A stretch of 64,000 nt of DNA from Endocalyx cinctus. Taxonomy: Eukaryota > Ascomycota > Sordariomycetes > Amphisphaeriales > Apiosporaceae. The stretch covers positions 620,001 to 684,000 of the forward strand of contig BCKC01000001.1 of assembly GCA_001600455.1 (NCBI GenBank). The letters are read 5' to 3'. Of the stretch, positions 25,434 to 38,100 are shown piece after piece. The first letter of the stretch is position 1, and every line of letters starts with the position of its first letter. The notes beneath the pieces are model-generated. The model ran no database searches and was not told where the DNA came from. It was given only the letters and a program-made list of their open reading frames with translations. The translations under genes and the position numbers were made by a program.

Positions 25434-27086
25434 TTTGACGAGAGAGAAGATTTAAAGATTAGTCTAGTAAGAATATGGATGGATGAAACGAATTGATTCT
25501 ATAAGAAGTTCGCGTTGTTGATTTCAGAATTTCTTCTTATTATTTTTTATTTTTTTTTTTACTTGTAACTTGTAGGCTTTTTCTCTAAGTGGTGGTCATA
25601 ATCTGCCAGGCTGCGTATAGTTCAAGTAAAAAAGGTTTATGAAAATCGCGAGCTCATCACTCAATAAACACGCTTTGCACATACCCTGCAAGCAGTCTGG
25701 CAGTTTATTTCAAGCTAAGTTAGGTACGTACTTAAGTACTCCGTACATAAGCTGCTAAGCCATGCTAATATAATACGGGCTGTACCCACCTACCGTAAGT
25801 ACTTAAATAAGCTGGTAAGCAGATGTTGCTAAGCTAAACTATAAAAGACTTATACAGTAGTATTTACTGTGTTATAGCTACCTAGCTGCCTAGGTATGAG
25901 CACCTGGTGCCTGATTCTTTGGCCATATGATTGTAGTAAAGCCAATTAGAAATACAGTGTGAATAAAAAAGATATTTTTCACCATACACAACATAAACCT
26001 ACTATCAAGAAATCTATAATGGATATATACAAGTATATATATATATATATATATATATATCCATGGATCCATTCTATCCATGTGGGATCTATATATCGAG
26101 ACTTGACACAAAGCACATTTTTCAAAGGGAACAAATTATCGTATCATGAGTCTTTAACTTCACAAGTCAGAGAGTGATAAATAATATCGAATTTCTCTCA
26201 GGCCAGTATTATCACAAAGTAATCAGCCCTCCTTTTTGCATGTTTTTTTTTAGTTTACCGCCTTTGACTAGTAAAAGTCAAAAGTACGCCTTGCGTTGAA
26301 TAAAAAAAAAGAAATCTTTAAGAAGTCATGCCCGAATTGAAAGGCTTTCCAGCTCTAGATGCAATTAAACCATTAACCGCATCCATCAGGGGCACTTTCC
26401 GGCCCAAATCCCTAATTCCATATCTCCTACAGCCGTTCCTGCAACGTGATACTACGCCTCGCACTAGTTCTGACAAAGTAGGATATGTACCATCGTCTCC
26501 CTCCCCTTTTGGTATATGTAGAAAGGGAGATTTTTGGAAGTCCACACCAGTAGGGTTTTTCTGGGTTCCTCATGGTTACCTACCACAAGGACAATAGCGA
26601 GCAATCGAACTAGATAAATAAAAGCAATGGCCGTCCATGTCGTCCGTAGGAAGAAGGCCTAAGAACGTCATTTTGTTTGTGTGCTTGCATCTTCCACACA
26701 CCCAAGAGCCCCCCTACCGCATAATTTTGATCCGAGGTGACCATTAACCCAAGGATCTTCATGTCAAGACACAACACGTTCTTCTCCCACCCTCCGGAGC
26801 CCCACAAACAGCCGGGGAAGCTTCACCACCCGATCCACTAGCATCATTGAGAATCCATCCTTCCGAGTTTTCAAGTCTGACACGAGAACCATACATGCTC
26901 TAGCCGACGAGCACTAGGATACTATGACAGATGGCTGATTTGTTTTTTCAGTTTTTTTAAAAGGTCGTGGATCTTGGTCGCACGGGTTGACCACCGAATG
27001 CCAAGTCGGCTAGCGAGTGAATATAGTAATGTTGATTCCAGGGATTGATTATACAGACACAACGAAAAACTGCACGACGCCTAAGC
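25434..27086. other. Intergenic, CBP80 5' side / GSK3 3' side
   Basis: The 1.65-kb spacer contains the CBP80 promoter at the left, an (AT)n microsatellite at about 26035-26060 followed by an ATCCATGGAT palindrome, and the GSK3 3' UTR at the right. A 280-bp stretch at 26318-26597 is open on both strands but shows no recognisable domain. No gene is supported. Confidence 0.5.
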
Positions 27087-28640
27087 TCAGTCGAGTTTGG
27101 CCATCATCTCGTGCTTCTGCATCGGGGTGAAATTGTCAATGTCGAGGCCGCGCCCGGCGAGTACAGGCTTCACGTGCGCAGGAACCAGCTTGTGGTTTAA
27201 CTGCGGCGCAATTGATAATTCTGTTTGAGTCATATTCGTCAGCGTGCATTTCGTAACACAAACAACCAACATATAGGTAGTGTCTACTAACCGTGCTTAG
27301 TGAAGTTGAAAAGCGCAGGTAGGTCTCTGAGCTGACCGCTCGAGTGTCGGGAATCGGGCAACCTCGTGTTCGGATCTCGTAACTCGTCGAAGAAGGGCTG
27401 GATCATAGCATCGATGGCACCGAGACGCTCCGTCGGAGTATATTCCAATAGTTTCGCTATCAAATCCAAGGCAGTTGCATCTGCCTTCCGAAACACCTTG
27501 CTAAATGGATGAGGCTTTATCTGCGGAAATTTATGTTCCATGTAGTTCGGGTTCATAGTTCGAATTTGCTCTCGAGTTGGCGTTCCTAGCACCTTGATGA
27601 TTTCTACTAGTTGATCGATACCTGATTCACCAGGGAAAAGTGGTTGGCCTAACATCAATTCCGCCATGACGCAGCCAGTTGACCAAACATCTACCAAGTT
27701 TTTTGTCAGTTTTTTTTTTGTTAGTGGACAATTGCTTGCGACTTCTCTTTTGAGGCGCGTGAAATTAAGTGACCAGACTTACCGATCTTGGTAGTGTAAT
27801 TGGTCGCACCAAAGATTAATTCCGGTGCTCTATAGTACCTAGAACAGATATAGGAGACGTTGGGTTCGTTCTCAACGAGAATCTTGGCGCTTCCAAAATC
27901 GCATAACTTCAAGATACCGGTATTAGGATCCAAAAGTAGGTTCTGCGGCTTGATATCACGGTGGCAGATTCCTTGCGAATGAATGTAGGCTAGTGCTCGG
28001 AATAATTGATAGATGTAGAGTTTAACTTCAAGAATCGGCATGGTCGTCTTCATCTTGTTGAAGAAGCGAGAAGCTCGATAGACAGTCTCCGGCACGAACT
28101 CCTGTACCAAGTTCAAGTAAACTTCGTCTTTCTGTACCATATGTTGTGAGTAAAGTCCCCCGAAGAGAAGCAGGGGTACGAGAAATGTAAGGTACTCACG
28201 CGTTCCCCGTTAGAATAGTAGAAGGCCTTTAGCTGTACGATGTTGGGATGTCGGACGATGCGCATGATTTGGAGCTCGCGATTCTATGTTATAATTAGCT
28301 AAATGATGAATAAGAAGTATCGATACCGTTGAAGACTAGACTTAGACTGACTTTGAATCTCTTGTCCTGAAGCACACGCTTAATTGCGGCATCCTCACCG
28401 TTGGGCGATAGCTTGGTCTGAAAGACGACACCGAACGAGCCGTTTCCGACGATCTTGCATTGAGTATACTGAAGCTCCCTCGTTTCGCCGGTGATGCCAT
28501 CTTGAACCTTTTCACGTATGACCTCTGTCTTTAATCTTAGTGACTGATACAATTATTAATTTTAAAATCTGGTTCAATGGCCCAAGCTCACCTCCCATAC
28601 GAAGAGAATTGAAAGCCGCTGTTGGGCGGTTCTGCGACAT
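27087..28640 (-). CDS. GSK3: Glycogen synthase kinase-3 family Ser/Thr kinase
   Basis: CMGC-family kinase of the GSK-3/shaggy group, a cytosolic and nuclear signalling kinase acting on primed substrates in growth, stress and development. Six exons, 28640-28592, 28524-28352, 28283-28200, 28131-27783, 27690-27292 and 27220-27087, join to 395 residues. The glycine loop GNGSFG is at 43-48, the ATP-binding Lys at 65 in AAIKRVL, the catalytic HRDIKPQN begins at His159, and DFG is at 180-182. The activation-loop Tyr is 196 in [14 protein letters not shown], equivalent to the autophosphorylated Tyr216 of human GSK-3beta. The C-terminus is [19 protein letters not shown]. The exon 1-2 join gives [14 protein letters not shown], as in other filamentous fungi. 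All catalytic residues are present. A long pyrimidine-rich tract and a 12-kb spacer lie upstream. Confidence 0.97.
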
Positions 28641-31600
28641 AATGAAAGGAATTTATCAATCTTAAACGCAAAATAAAATATGATATAAACCTCGGCGTCG
28701 CTGGACGTCAACAATAATAGAAGAGAAACGTCTGCGATACAGTATTGGACGCCGTGTTGGGCAACGAGAGGGGGAGGGGTAGAGTTTCTCGGGTTGTGTT
28801 CTCGATCGCAATTGACGGGTAGTTGATTGATTGATTAATTGAATGATTGACCTGGATTGTGGGTCAATCCGTGTCACTCTCTCTCTCTCTCTGTTTTTTT
28901 TTTTTTGTCTGTCTCTTCTCTCAATTTTCTCTATCTTTTTTTGGTCTCTCTTTTTTTTTTGTCTTGTCTCAGAATGAATGAGATTATCTCAATTGGTTAT
29001 ACCGTTCTAATTGGTAAAAGTTGATTTGACTGTTCTGAATTGATTATGATGGATAATATAAAAAAAAAAAAAAGATTGTCCGTAATTTGCACTAGGGTGA
29101 ATGACACTGTTAGGTGTTAGGTTCCATGCAATAATAAGTTTTGGGATTCCGAGAATCGAAAGATGATAATGAGTATCGCAAGAGGGCGGAGTTATGTAGG
29201 TGTAGGGATTCTGGCGGGGTTGCAGGTGATGGAATGACGGAACGTGACTTGAAAAAAAAAGGGCGTTTTAGGTAATGAGGTAGGTTAGTACCTAGCAGCA
29301 TAGCAGGTAGGTATACCCAGTAGCAGATAGGTACTAATATGAAGGGTAGCCTGTACAAATAATATAGGTTATATATATACCAGGTAGGAAGGTACCTAGA
29401 AATATATACAGTGCCTGCTGTAGTTTCTTTTTCTTTCTGTCTGGACCTGACCTATCCTGTGTCTGTCTATTTTTTTTCTTCTTTTTTTTTTCTTTTCTTA
29501 ACACTCCCTTTCTCTGCACAATATCCGGGAAAGGAGTCGGGTTATGTATGTGTAGGTGATATAAATAATGAATAGAAAAAGATGTTTCTCTCCTCCCCTT
29601 GCTTTTTTTTATACACATAAACGTGATAAAAAAAAGGTTTTATGTAGTATATGATGAATAATATCATAGATATATAGTGATTTATTTTTAAAAGTATGGT
29701 ATGATTCGCATAGGAAAAAAAAATGATAATTGAAAAAATACTGAAATTGAATCCACTCACCTTCTACTAATTCAACCTTTATTAATAATAGGCTCTACTC
29801 GTGGTTGCGTTTGAGTGAAGTGGAAGTAAAAGTAGGCGTTGGTCGTTGGTCGTCGATCGTGCGTAGTGGTACGGCGGCTGTGAAATCTAACTGGACTTGA
29901 TTCGACCTGGTTTGTTTCCGTGCACCACAATTTGTTTCCCAGAGTACTGAAAGTCGCAAAGTTGATAGTATAAGCAAAGCTATTTTTTATGAATAGCTTT
30001 GTGGTCGAATACGAATGACAACGGTATACCAGAGAAAGAAGGTTGTTAGTAGTAATACACACCTAGAACGAACACCGAATCGTTAGTGGTGGTGGACGAG
30101 GATTGTAAGTAGGGAGGTTTTTTTTTTTTTTTTTTTTTTAAGTAAGGGGGAAAAAAAGGAACAAGGACAAAAATAAAAATAAAATAAAAAATAAGAATTA
30201 AAGGGGAAAAAACAAAAATTTAAAAAAGAATTCTTATTTTTTTTATTAATTTTTATCTTTTATTTCATTAGGGAGGGAACAATACATACACGTATCTAGA
30301 GGTTAGGACAAAGAATAGGAATGAATGAATTTGAGGTAGAAAGACGAGATTCTTGGGCCGGGGCAGAGATGAGGGGTCGTTGAAAATCGAATGGGGGAAC
30401 ATCTACTACCTACTTGGGACTTGGGTATTGGCGTCGTAGTGGGAATGATAGAAGTACCTAAATGCATGTACTATACGTACTTTTTTAGTGCCCATATCCT
30501 AGTATTTACTTTCAATTAAATGATACATATATTGATTGGGTTGATGTCCAACCCAAGTGAATAATCCATTTACCACCTTACTGCGTAGTACCGTAGGCAA
30601 TGAACCCTTATGATCTCTTAATAGACTACTTAAGAAGACTACGTATTAAGAAACGTTTAGATCTATCCCGTACCTTATATTCCTAACCTAACTGCCTGAT
30701 TGACGTCTGATAATACATATCCGTGGATACTAATAATATTTTATATGCGTATATATATACTTAAGTCCACGTGTATATATATATATATATATTTAGGTCC
30801 ACGGGTATTACACCGTTTCTTCTGGTAGAGCCAGGTGATAATTTTAATTCAAGTTCCTCCTATGGTAATACTAAAGGAAAGTATTCGAAATCATGTACCT
30901 AGGTAGTTACTCACGACATGAACAGTAAACTCACCCATGGATGTATGGAAGTATGTATATATGCACGTATACAGGTTATGAATATTAAAGCATACATATA
31001 TCAAATGTAAACGAGCGGATATACAGGTAGACAGAAAGACCTTGCTCCAAAGTAAGATGATTCCAATATCAAGACCAGGTGAGGATATGTATGTAGGTAC
31101 CCTATTAGGCTACATCACATATGCACCTATTTCTTAAGTACATAATTCTGGCGTACGCTAAGTACCTAATTCGTTAGCCTTCGTTAGGTACATGTTCATC
31201 GCCAAAAATATTCATTAGCATTGGCGTCTTCGTTTATACCCAAAGCAAAGTCTTGAAGAGTTTACCTAAGTTGAAGTAATTCGGTTTATTAGTCATTTTG
31301 TCATTATCCAGTGAAGTAAGGATGTAAGGTAACTTATTCCTTATGTTGTGCGTAGATAGGATCATCTATCCTTTAACGTGATGAACATATGTTGTCATCA
31401 GATTATGCCAGTTGATCACGTACCTCTAAACCTTAAGCAACCTTGAACACGAAAAAAAAGGTGAAATCCATCGATATATATATATATACTTAACATATGC
31501 AGGCTTATAAGAAAATTTTAAGGAAGATATGTGGGCTTGGCATAACCATACATCTACGCTCACACTCTCAATTAAAAAAAAAAAAAAAAAAAAAGGGGGG

Positions 31601-33300
31601 GGGGGGGGGGATTCAAGACATTATTATTTTTTTTTGAATCATTATCATTTAAGCTGACAACCAGAAATCAATCCAAATCTCAAACATCCATGCGGTACTT
31701 GAAAAAGGGAGCATCCTCGAGGCCGATCTTCACTATATTGATGACGACATAGCTGTCAGAGGTGGACTTAAGCTAAGGCGGGGTCATTTGCGTTGCACCT
31801 GTCCCGGGTCAAGAAGCTTGTAAATTAATAAGAAATTGAAGCCTTGACATACAAACTTTTGTGATTAATCATAACGACTTGTTGTAGCGCGTACCTGAGC
31901 TGCTGAGTAGATAGGATGATCGAGGTCCTCATTCATACAAGTAATGAGCCACTCACGGGTTACACTACAAATAGAAAGACAAATTTAGATAGTGGAAGGG
32001 CCAAGCTGGAACTCCAGTAGTGTAAGGGTAAGGTAAGGTCAGGGGAAACGCAATATTTGATATATGCAATTAATGAGTATGTAATATAAAATTGTTGAGT
32101 CTTTAAGGCTGGACCGTATCATCTTTTTGCTCGTTTATTCTTTAGAGCGTAAGGATAAAAGGAGACTAGGAGAATTGATATTGCTCATGTGATCTTAACC
32201 ATTTTATGTTCTTTTTCCTGCTTTTTCTTTTTGTTTTCGAGTTCCAATTTTAACTTAGCCGATCAATCTGGAAGTATAGAGACGAGGTGATGGAGAGAAT
32301 CAAAGTCTACTGTATGAAGAATGAAATATACGCATATATGCATATACCTGTTAGTTCTGTAAGATGAGAAGAAATTTATTTATCTATGCACTATTCCGGT
32401 TGCCTGGGTGCGGTATTCGGGGGAATGTTTTGTGTATTGTTATATGCTTTCTCCCTCTTTGAGTTCATCAAGTGACCAGAAATAAGTGGATATTTAAGGA
32501 ACTCTTCTTTTTAGTAAGGTCAAAAAGTACGTAGTTGGGAATTTCTTCAGTGACGTGCAGCTCAACCCCATCTACAGCCCACTTCGAATAACCCCCTAGC
32601 CCACTAAACCTACTTGGTCGGCGTGTCTACCAAGGAGCTGCATGCGTTTCTCAACTCTCCAAAGTAGCGTGCGTATGTACCTTGGTAATACTTGTTACTG
32701 AGAAAGGGTTTTTCTAAAGCAATACATGTTATCCATCTCGCTGCCATTTCTCTTCTTTAAGAGCTAAGCTACATGCACACGTACTCGCCTGAACGGTAAC
32801 CGAGATACTTTACTATTTACGACAACAATCATATATCCATGTGCGTCCTTGCCATGCAGATAGAATTCAATATTTTTTTTTTTCATGAAGAGCACGTTCT
32901 TCCGATAAACCCGTCCGGAAGATGAGCACATGATAACATCTACGCAATTCCCGAGTGCTGGATATAGTCCCGGAAATTTTGTTTCATTGGCAGAAGTAAA
33001 CCAAATTCAGAAGAACCGATAGGAAATACTAAGCCTCGAGGGAGAACAAAACAAAAAAACGTATGCATTGAGAGTCCCTCGTAATTGATCGGCCACTTCT
33101 TAGAATTTTGATGAAGACGTGTTCGTTATAATAAACGATATCTCGCCGGTATTCGATATATCATCGGCATGTATGTAGTAGTATAAGTTTAGGTAGCCGA
33201 GAGATATAGGACTCGCAGCGGTCTTCGGCTGGACTTACACTGTTTGTATTTGGTAAAAGGAGGCTCACTTCGTAATCAGCATGAATACCAAGATAGAATC
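28641..33300. other. Gene desert upstream of GSK3, part 1
   Basis: The left end holds the GSK3 promoter/5' UTR, with a CT-rich tract at about 28877-28970 (GA-rich on the GSK3 strand). Beyond it are A/T runs, a T22 run at 30118-30139, a TATA array with nearby TCCACG boxes around 30755-30810 and an A21-G16 junction at 31574-31610. No frame with recognisable protein character and no RNA gene was found. Confidence 0.5.
31574..31610. repeat. Poly-A21 / poly-G16 homopolymer junction
   Basis: Twenty-one A are followed directly by sixteen G. Such junctions are prone to length errors in sequencing and can form unusual structures such as G-quadruplexes or triplexes. No gene is nearby. Confidence 0.9.
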
Positions 33301-35076
33301 AAATAGTATGCTTGTACAGATAGTTTAAATGCAGATAGCTGCATGTGTGTTGCGTTGTGTTGTGTTGTGTTGCGTCCATGTGTGTGCGTGTGTGCGTGTG
33401 TATATGGCTCTTGGTGGATACAAGGAAGCGTGCACCCTTACATTAGTTCCGTGTGTAAGCTGATGCCCCATTTGATGGGTAGGGTTGCTAGAGTTTTCCG
33501 GGGTGGGTTTCCTTGTCCACATATTTATTTGCGGAGAGGTCATGAGACCTCTTCCGGACCACGCTAATCCACAGCGTACGATCCATGGATGTGCGTAGTA
33601 GGAAAAAAAACGAATTTTGACTTGGGCGGAATGCTCGTCCGGTTTGTGAGCAGCCGACGAGTCAGTAGACTTAACTCGATACGGTGTCATCGTCTCGTTT
33701 AGAATTATTAACCCGTGTACTACAATACGCTTTTACCGGGAGTTAGTAAATAGTTTGTCCACGGATATGTATAAATATCCATCCATGGATATATATACTT
33801 GAGTATATACGGGTGCTTGTAGCCTCAATGTTTCTACTCCTTTTTTGTTACAATTTGTTACAACATTTCAAATATCTCATTCATTTACTTTAGATTAGTA
33901 TCTAGTACGTAAAGGTATTTACTCATCGTCAATTAGTTAGACGTATACCTAGTAAGTCAGTAAATATTGTAATATAGAATAATACAGGGGCTGAGGGGTT
34001 CATATCCGTTTTTGACCTTAGCCTACCTTAATTCATTTTTTTTTTTCCGGACGTTTTTTTGAAGAACTCTACTAACTGTAACTAATATATATACCTAGGT
34101 ACTTACCTAGGTAATCAACACAACCAATACAGAGTACACCAGCGCTATATTTTTTTTTTACACCGAAAGCTTTTTTAACTTTCCACTAATTGGTACTGAT
34201 CTGTCCATCTAGACCTTCTGAAGATCCTATTTAGGGGGAGGGGGGCAACTATTGGCTTAAGCAAACCCTTTTGAATGAATACCTAATCTAAATGTTCAGG
34301 CCCTATCGATATACCTATACGGAGTATTCATAGTACATATCTTCTAGTGTAAACAACCTGTGGACCTTGAACATTTAACAGACATGCTGACATGCTGGCA
34401 TGTTTATAACAAGTAACGTCATCAACCTTTAACATACTGGACTTAAGTATTCTTCTCTTAGGTATTCTTTTCTCTTTCTCTCTGTCTGTCTCTCTCTCTA
34501 CCTAGAGTAGGGTATTTCGATCATTATGCGTGTATCACTAGATGTGATCATTTTCATTTAATCTTCGAAAAGAACTTTTATGATTCGTTAGGTTGGTCCC
34601 GAGAAGATGAGCCGCTATTCGTAGATTACAAAATAAAGTCTGGCCCCAACCCCCTCCGAACCAACCTCGAATCCCCCCGAATATCCAATAACAAGTCAAA
34701 GCCCCTGAGAGTTGGCGAACCACGTGAACGATGATTAACCTTACCTACCCAGTCTCTATCCAGTCTAGCCAGTTTCCTGCCAGTTACGGTCTTCTCCAAG
34801 GGTTTGCCTCACTTGATACATGTTTACCTATGGATACTACTCCGTACAGTGGTATTCTTTTTATATACTACCTGTACGAACACATGGCCATTCGCCGCTC
34901 GTTCAATATGGGCTTTCTAAGATGACCGATGCATATTTAACAATGCGCAGCCGCAAATTCTCATGCTTCCTTTGGTTTTGAAACAGCATGTGACCTTATT
35001 GAATGACGCCTAGAACCTTTTCTTTTTCTTTCCCTTTCTTCCTTTATCGGCCACGCCGTAGCTCAGGTGTGGAAGG

Positions 35077-35108
<32 letters not shown>

Positions 35109-38100
35109 AAGAAAGAAAGAAAGAAAGAAAAGTCCATTTTCAGTTTTATGCGCTGTCCAGAATTTTGGTAAAGATGACAATGGTATGCATGCCTAATGTT
35201 ATCTTTAGCAAACCAGATCGACCTATGGTATGCAGTTCCTCGAAGGTGCCCGATGAACGAATTACTCGGCTCTTCCCGCGCGTTCGGTAAACCGAAATAG
35301 AAACACGTATACTATGTATACACTACGTGCCTATATGTACGTCTAAAGCCTTCATCAGATGTATTAACAGAAGGGTTTTGGCGGTTAGCTGCAGTCAAGT
35401 CACGTCAGAAAACCCTCCTAATACCACTACACAAGCTCAGCCTAATAGCCTAAGTCCGACGTTTCCAGCAGCATGATTTGTTTCTTCTCTCCTTTTCTCG
35501 TTTGCTTGCTTCTCGGGTCCCAATCAAGCTGATCATTCAGATCTTTTTCTTTTATCTCTCTCCTTGAAACTGATTAGATGCATAGTTACGACGCATATCA
35601 ATCAATGCCTTATGACTGCTGCTTCTAGCGCATATCATCAAATGACTAACGGTATACACTTCGATTCTCATACAGGATACATCAATTGTGCAATTATTAC
35701 CAAATTGTGTATCGCATTGATATCATGATCACTTTTTCAAAGGTAATGCCCGCCTCGCAATCGCTAGATAAGCTCTGCGTTCTACGATTGCCATGCATCC
35801 ATAGAGCTTTAGACCTTTAAACATTCGCGGCCAGGTGAATGTTTAAAGCCATTTCTGTATGGAACCAATATTGAAGCCACTTGACGAGAAAGGAGATATC
35901 TCCCTAGGTCTGACCCATATACCGAGATTCAGGTTCAGGGCCTGCTCGTACATATATGTCTCTCCGTCTTACGTATGCGTCGTTCTCACTCGGGTTAAGC
36001 ACTTGCATCTAGATGAGGCGTCGGAATTTACTGCATGCAGGCGTTTGATTGCGTGTATCGCCACTCGGTCGATCTTCACTCCTAGCCACCCGAATCTTCG
36101 ATATCGCAGATATTTGAAAAAAAAAAAAAAATACATCGGTTCGGCTAACATTCATGTTAGACCGCCCAGCCACGCCGACTTTATATCAGAAGCGTTTTCA
36201 AACACGAAAATTCCTAATCGGGAACGAGAAAACAACTATGTTCTGATACTATCTTTGGAGGCTTTACGTTGTTTACTTGATTTGGCTTATACGAGCGAGC
36301 ATACGAGTCTACATATCTTCGTTCTCCGCTTTCCGGAGATACTCTCCCGTGACCTAGGTTACCTCGAATCTATTGAGAATTAGCTCAGTTGATATTCGAG
36401 GCTCGTCATAAAAGGAAATTCTGCAGACGCGGGATATCCTACAGAAAAAAAAACTCCTCTCTTTCGGCTGTTCTGGGTTTTAGCGTGACTGGAATTGCGA
36501 ATACGTTAGCGAAGCTGCAAACTCCAACAAGCTTCCGACAGGCTGGCATATTGACATATGTCATAAGATCCGGCTCTTCCGTTTGATCAGCGATGTAACG
36601 ATCTCACAGGCACAACAAGATCCTTGGGATGTGGATCTCGGTTCTTATATTTATTTTCATTAACTCTATACACTATATATCCCTTGTGTGTGTCTATGCC
36701 TTCAGACCGTGATGGCGTAGTAGATAAATCGCTTTAAATAATCCAAATCATAATTGCAACAGGAGCTGCTGTTGGCAGTCTATAATATCATGAAGGCCTC
36801 ATAGACACCACAATATTTCCATATATTTGAGGATTCGTATCATGGGAATTTCTAGGCATCTGATAGGCTTTCAACAAATGCTAGTACAGCATTTGCTTTA
36901 TCAAGAGATAGCATCATATCTGACAAGAGGCTTAGCATTGACGGAATCTTATTCTTTCCTTTTACCTTTACGGTAATGACATGCCTAGAATGGTCTCCGT
37001 TCAAGGTAACTACTGCCGCCCGTCATTTTATTGCATATAATACGGGTATTGCGGGAAGACACGGAGCCGCATACCGTCCGTCGTTGGAGTCATGCTCTAC
37101 TATCACGACATATGCTCACCTTTGTGAGATTTACAGATGAATTGAAACGTACGACGTTCAACTATCGCCTATCAATTTACGGTAAGGAGCGGGTCTCGAA
37201 TTGAAAATTTGGCATTTGGGGAAGAGGGGGGGATAAAAGTTTGAGTATATTCTATACTATACTACATAATACGCTGCAAGAAATAACCGACCTTATCCTT
37301 ACAGTACCTACAGCATCTGGTATAGCTCGGATTCTACCTTGCCACCTTTCTTCTCAAGCTTTAGATTGGTCTCACCCTGGTCTCCTCAAGCATAACAGAC
37401 GGAAACCCTACAGGAGTAGACGCAATATATGGGCATGGATCACTACATGATTGCCAAGAAGTCTCCCATCCAACTCCTTCGTCATCACATGTTGGACGAT
37501 AGCATAGTTTTAATGCCGCACAATGAATGTGAACCATCATGCTTCAATAAATAGACCAATCATGGATATTAATATCAATTAACGGCGTTGATAGTGTAGC
37601 TACTAGATGACATATTTGAAAAAAAAAGACGAAGAGGATGGTATCATAAACGAGCAAACGCTATGCCCAGGAAGATCCACGTGGGTGGTAACAAAGTACT
37701 TAAGCCCATCAATCTGAAGAAGAAAAAACCTCCGCATTCCTATTCTGGGAGCTGACTAACTACTTTATCCCGACTCGAGTTGCTCCCCAAGGCAAGCAGT
37801 GCAAGGGGCGGGGTAGCTATTGACGACAAGTTGCAGGGAGAGCGTCTCGTTTAGAAGAAAGAAGAAAAAAAATAATCTACAGAGAGCAAATTGATAACGA
37901 CCAATACCCCGTAAAAAAAAGACAAAGCTACTCTAATTTGGGAAATATGTTTTTCTGAAATTGTTACCCTACTCGGCGTGCGATGAAGTCATCTAGCTTC
38001 AATCTTACAGCTCCTTGCTGCCATCGGCGGAAGAAAGCCCTCTTTTTTTTTTTTTTTTGTCTCTTCTCCTTTCCCTCCTGTCCCTATCTTCTTAATTCGT

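Noticed and set aside
26318..26597. Stretch open on both strands between CBP80 and GSK3
   Set aside because: About 75-90 codons each way without a recognised motif, good start context or splice partner; kept only as a note in the spacer.
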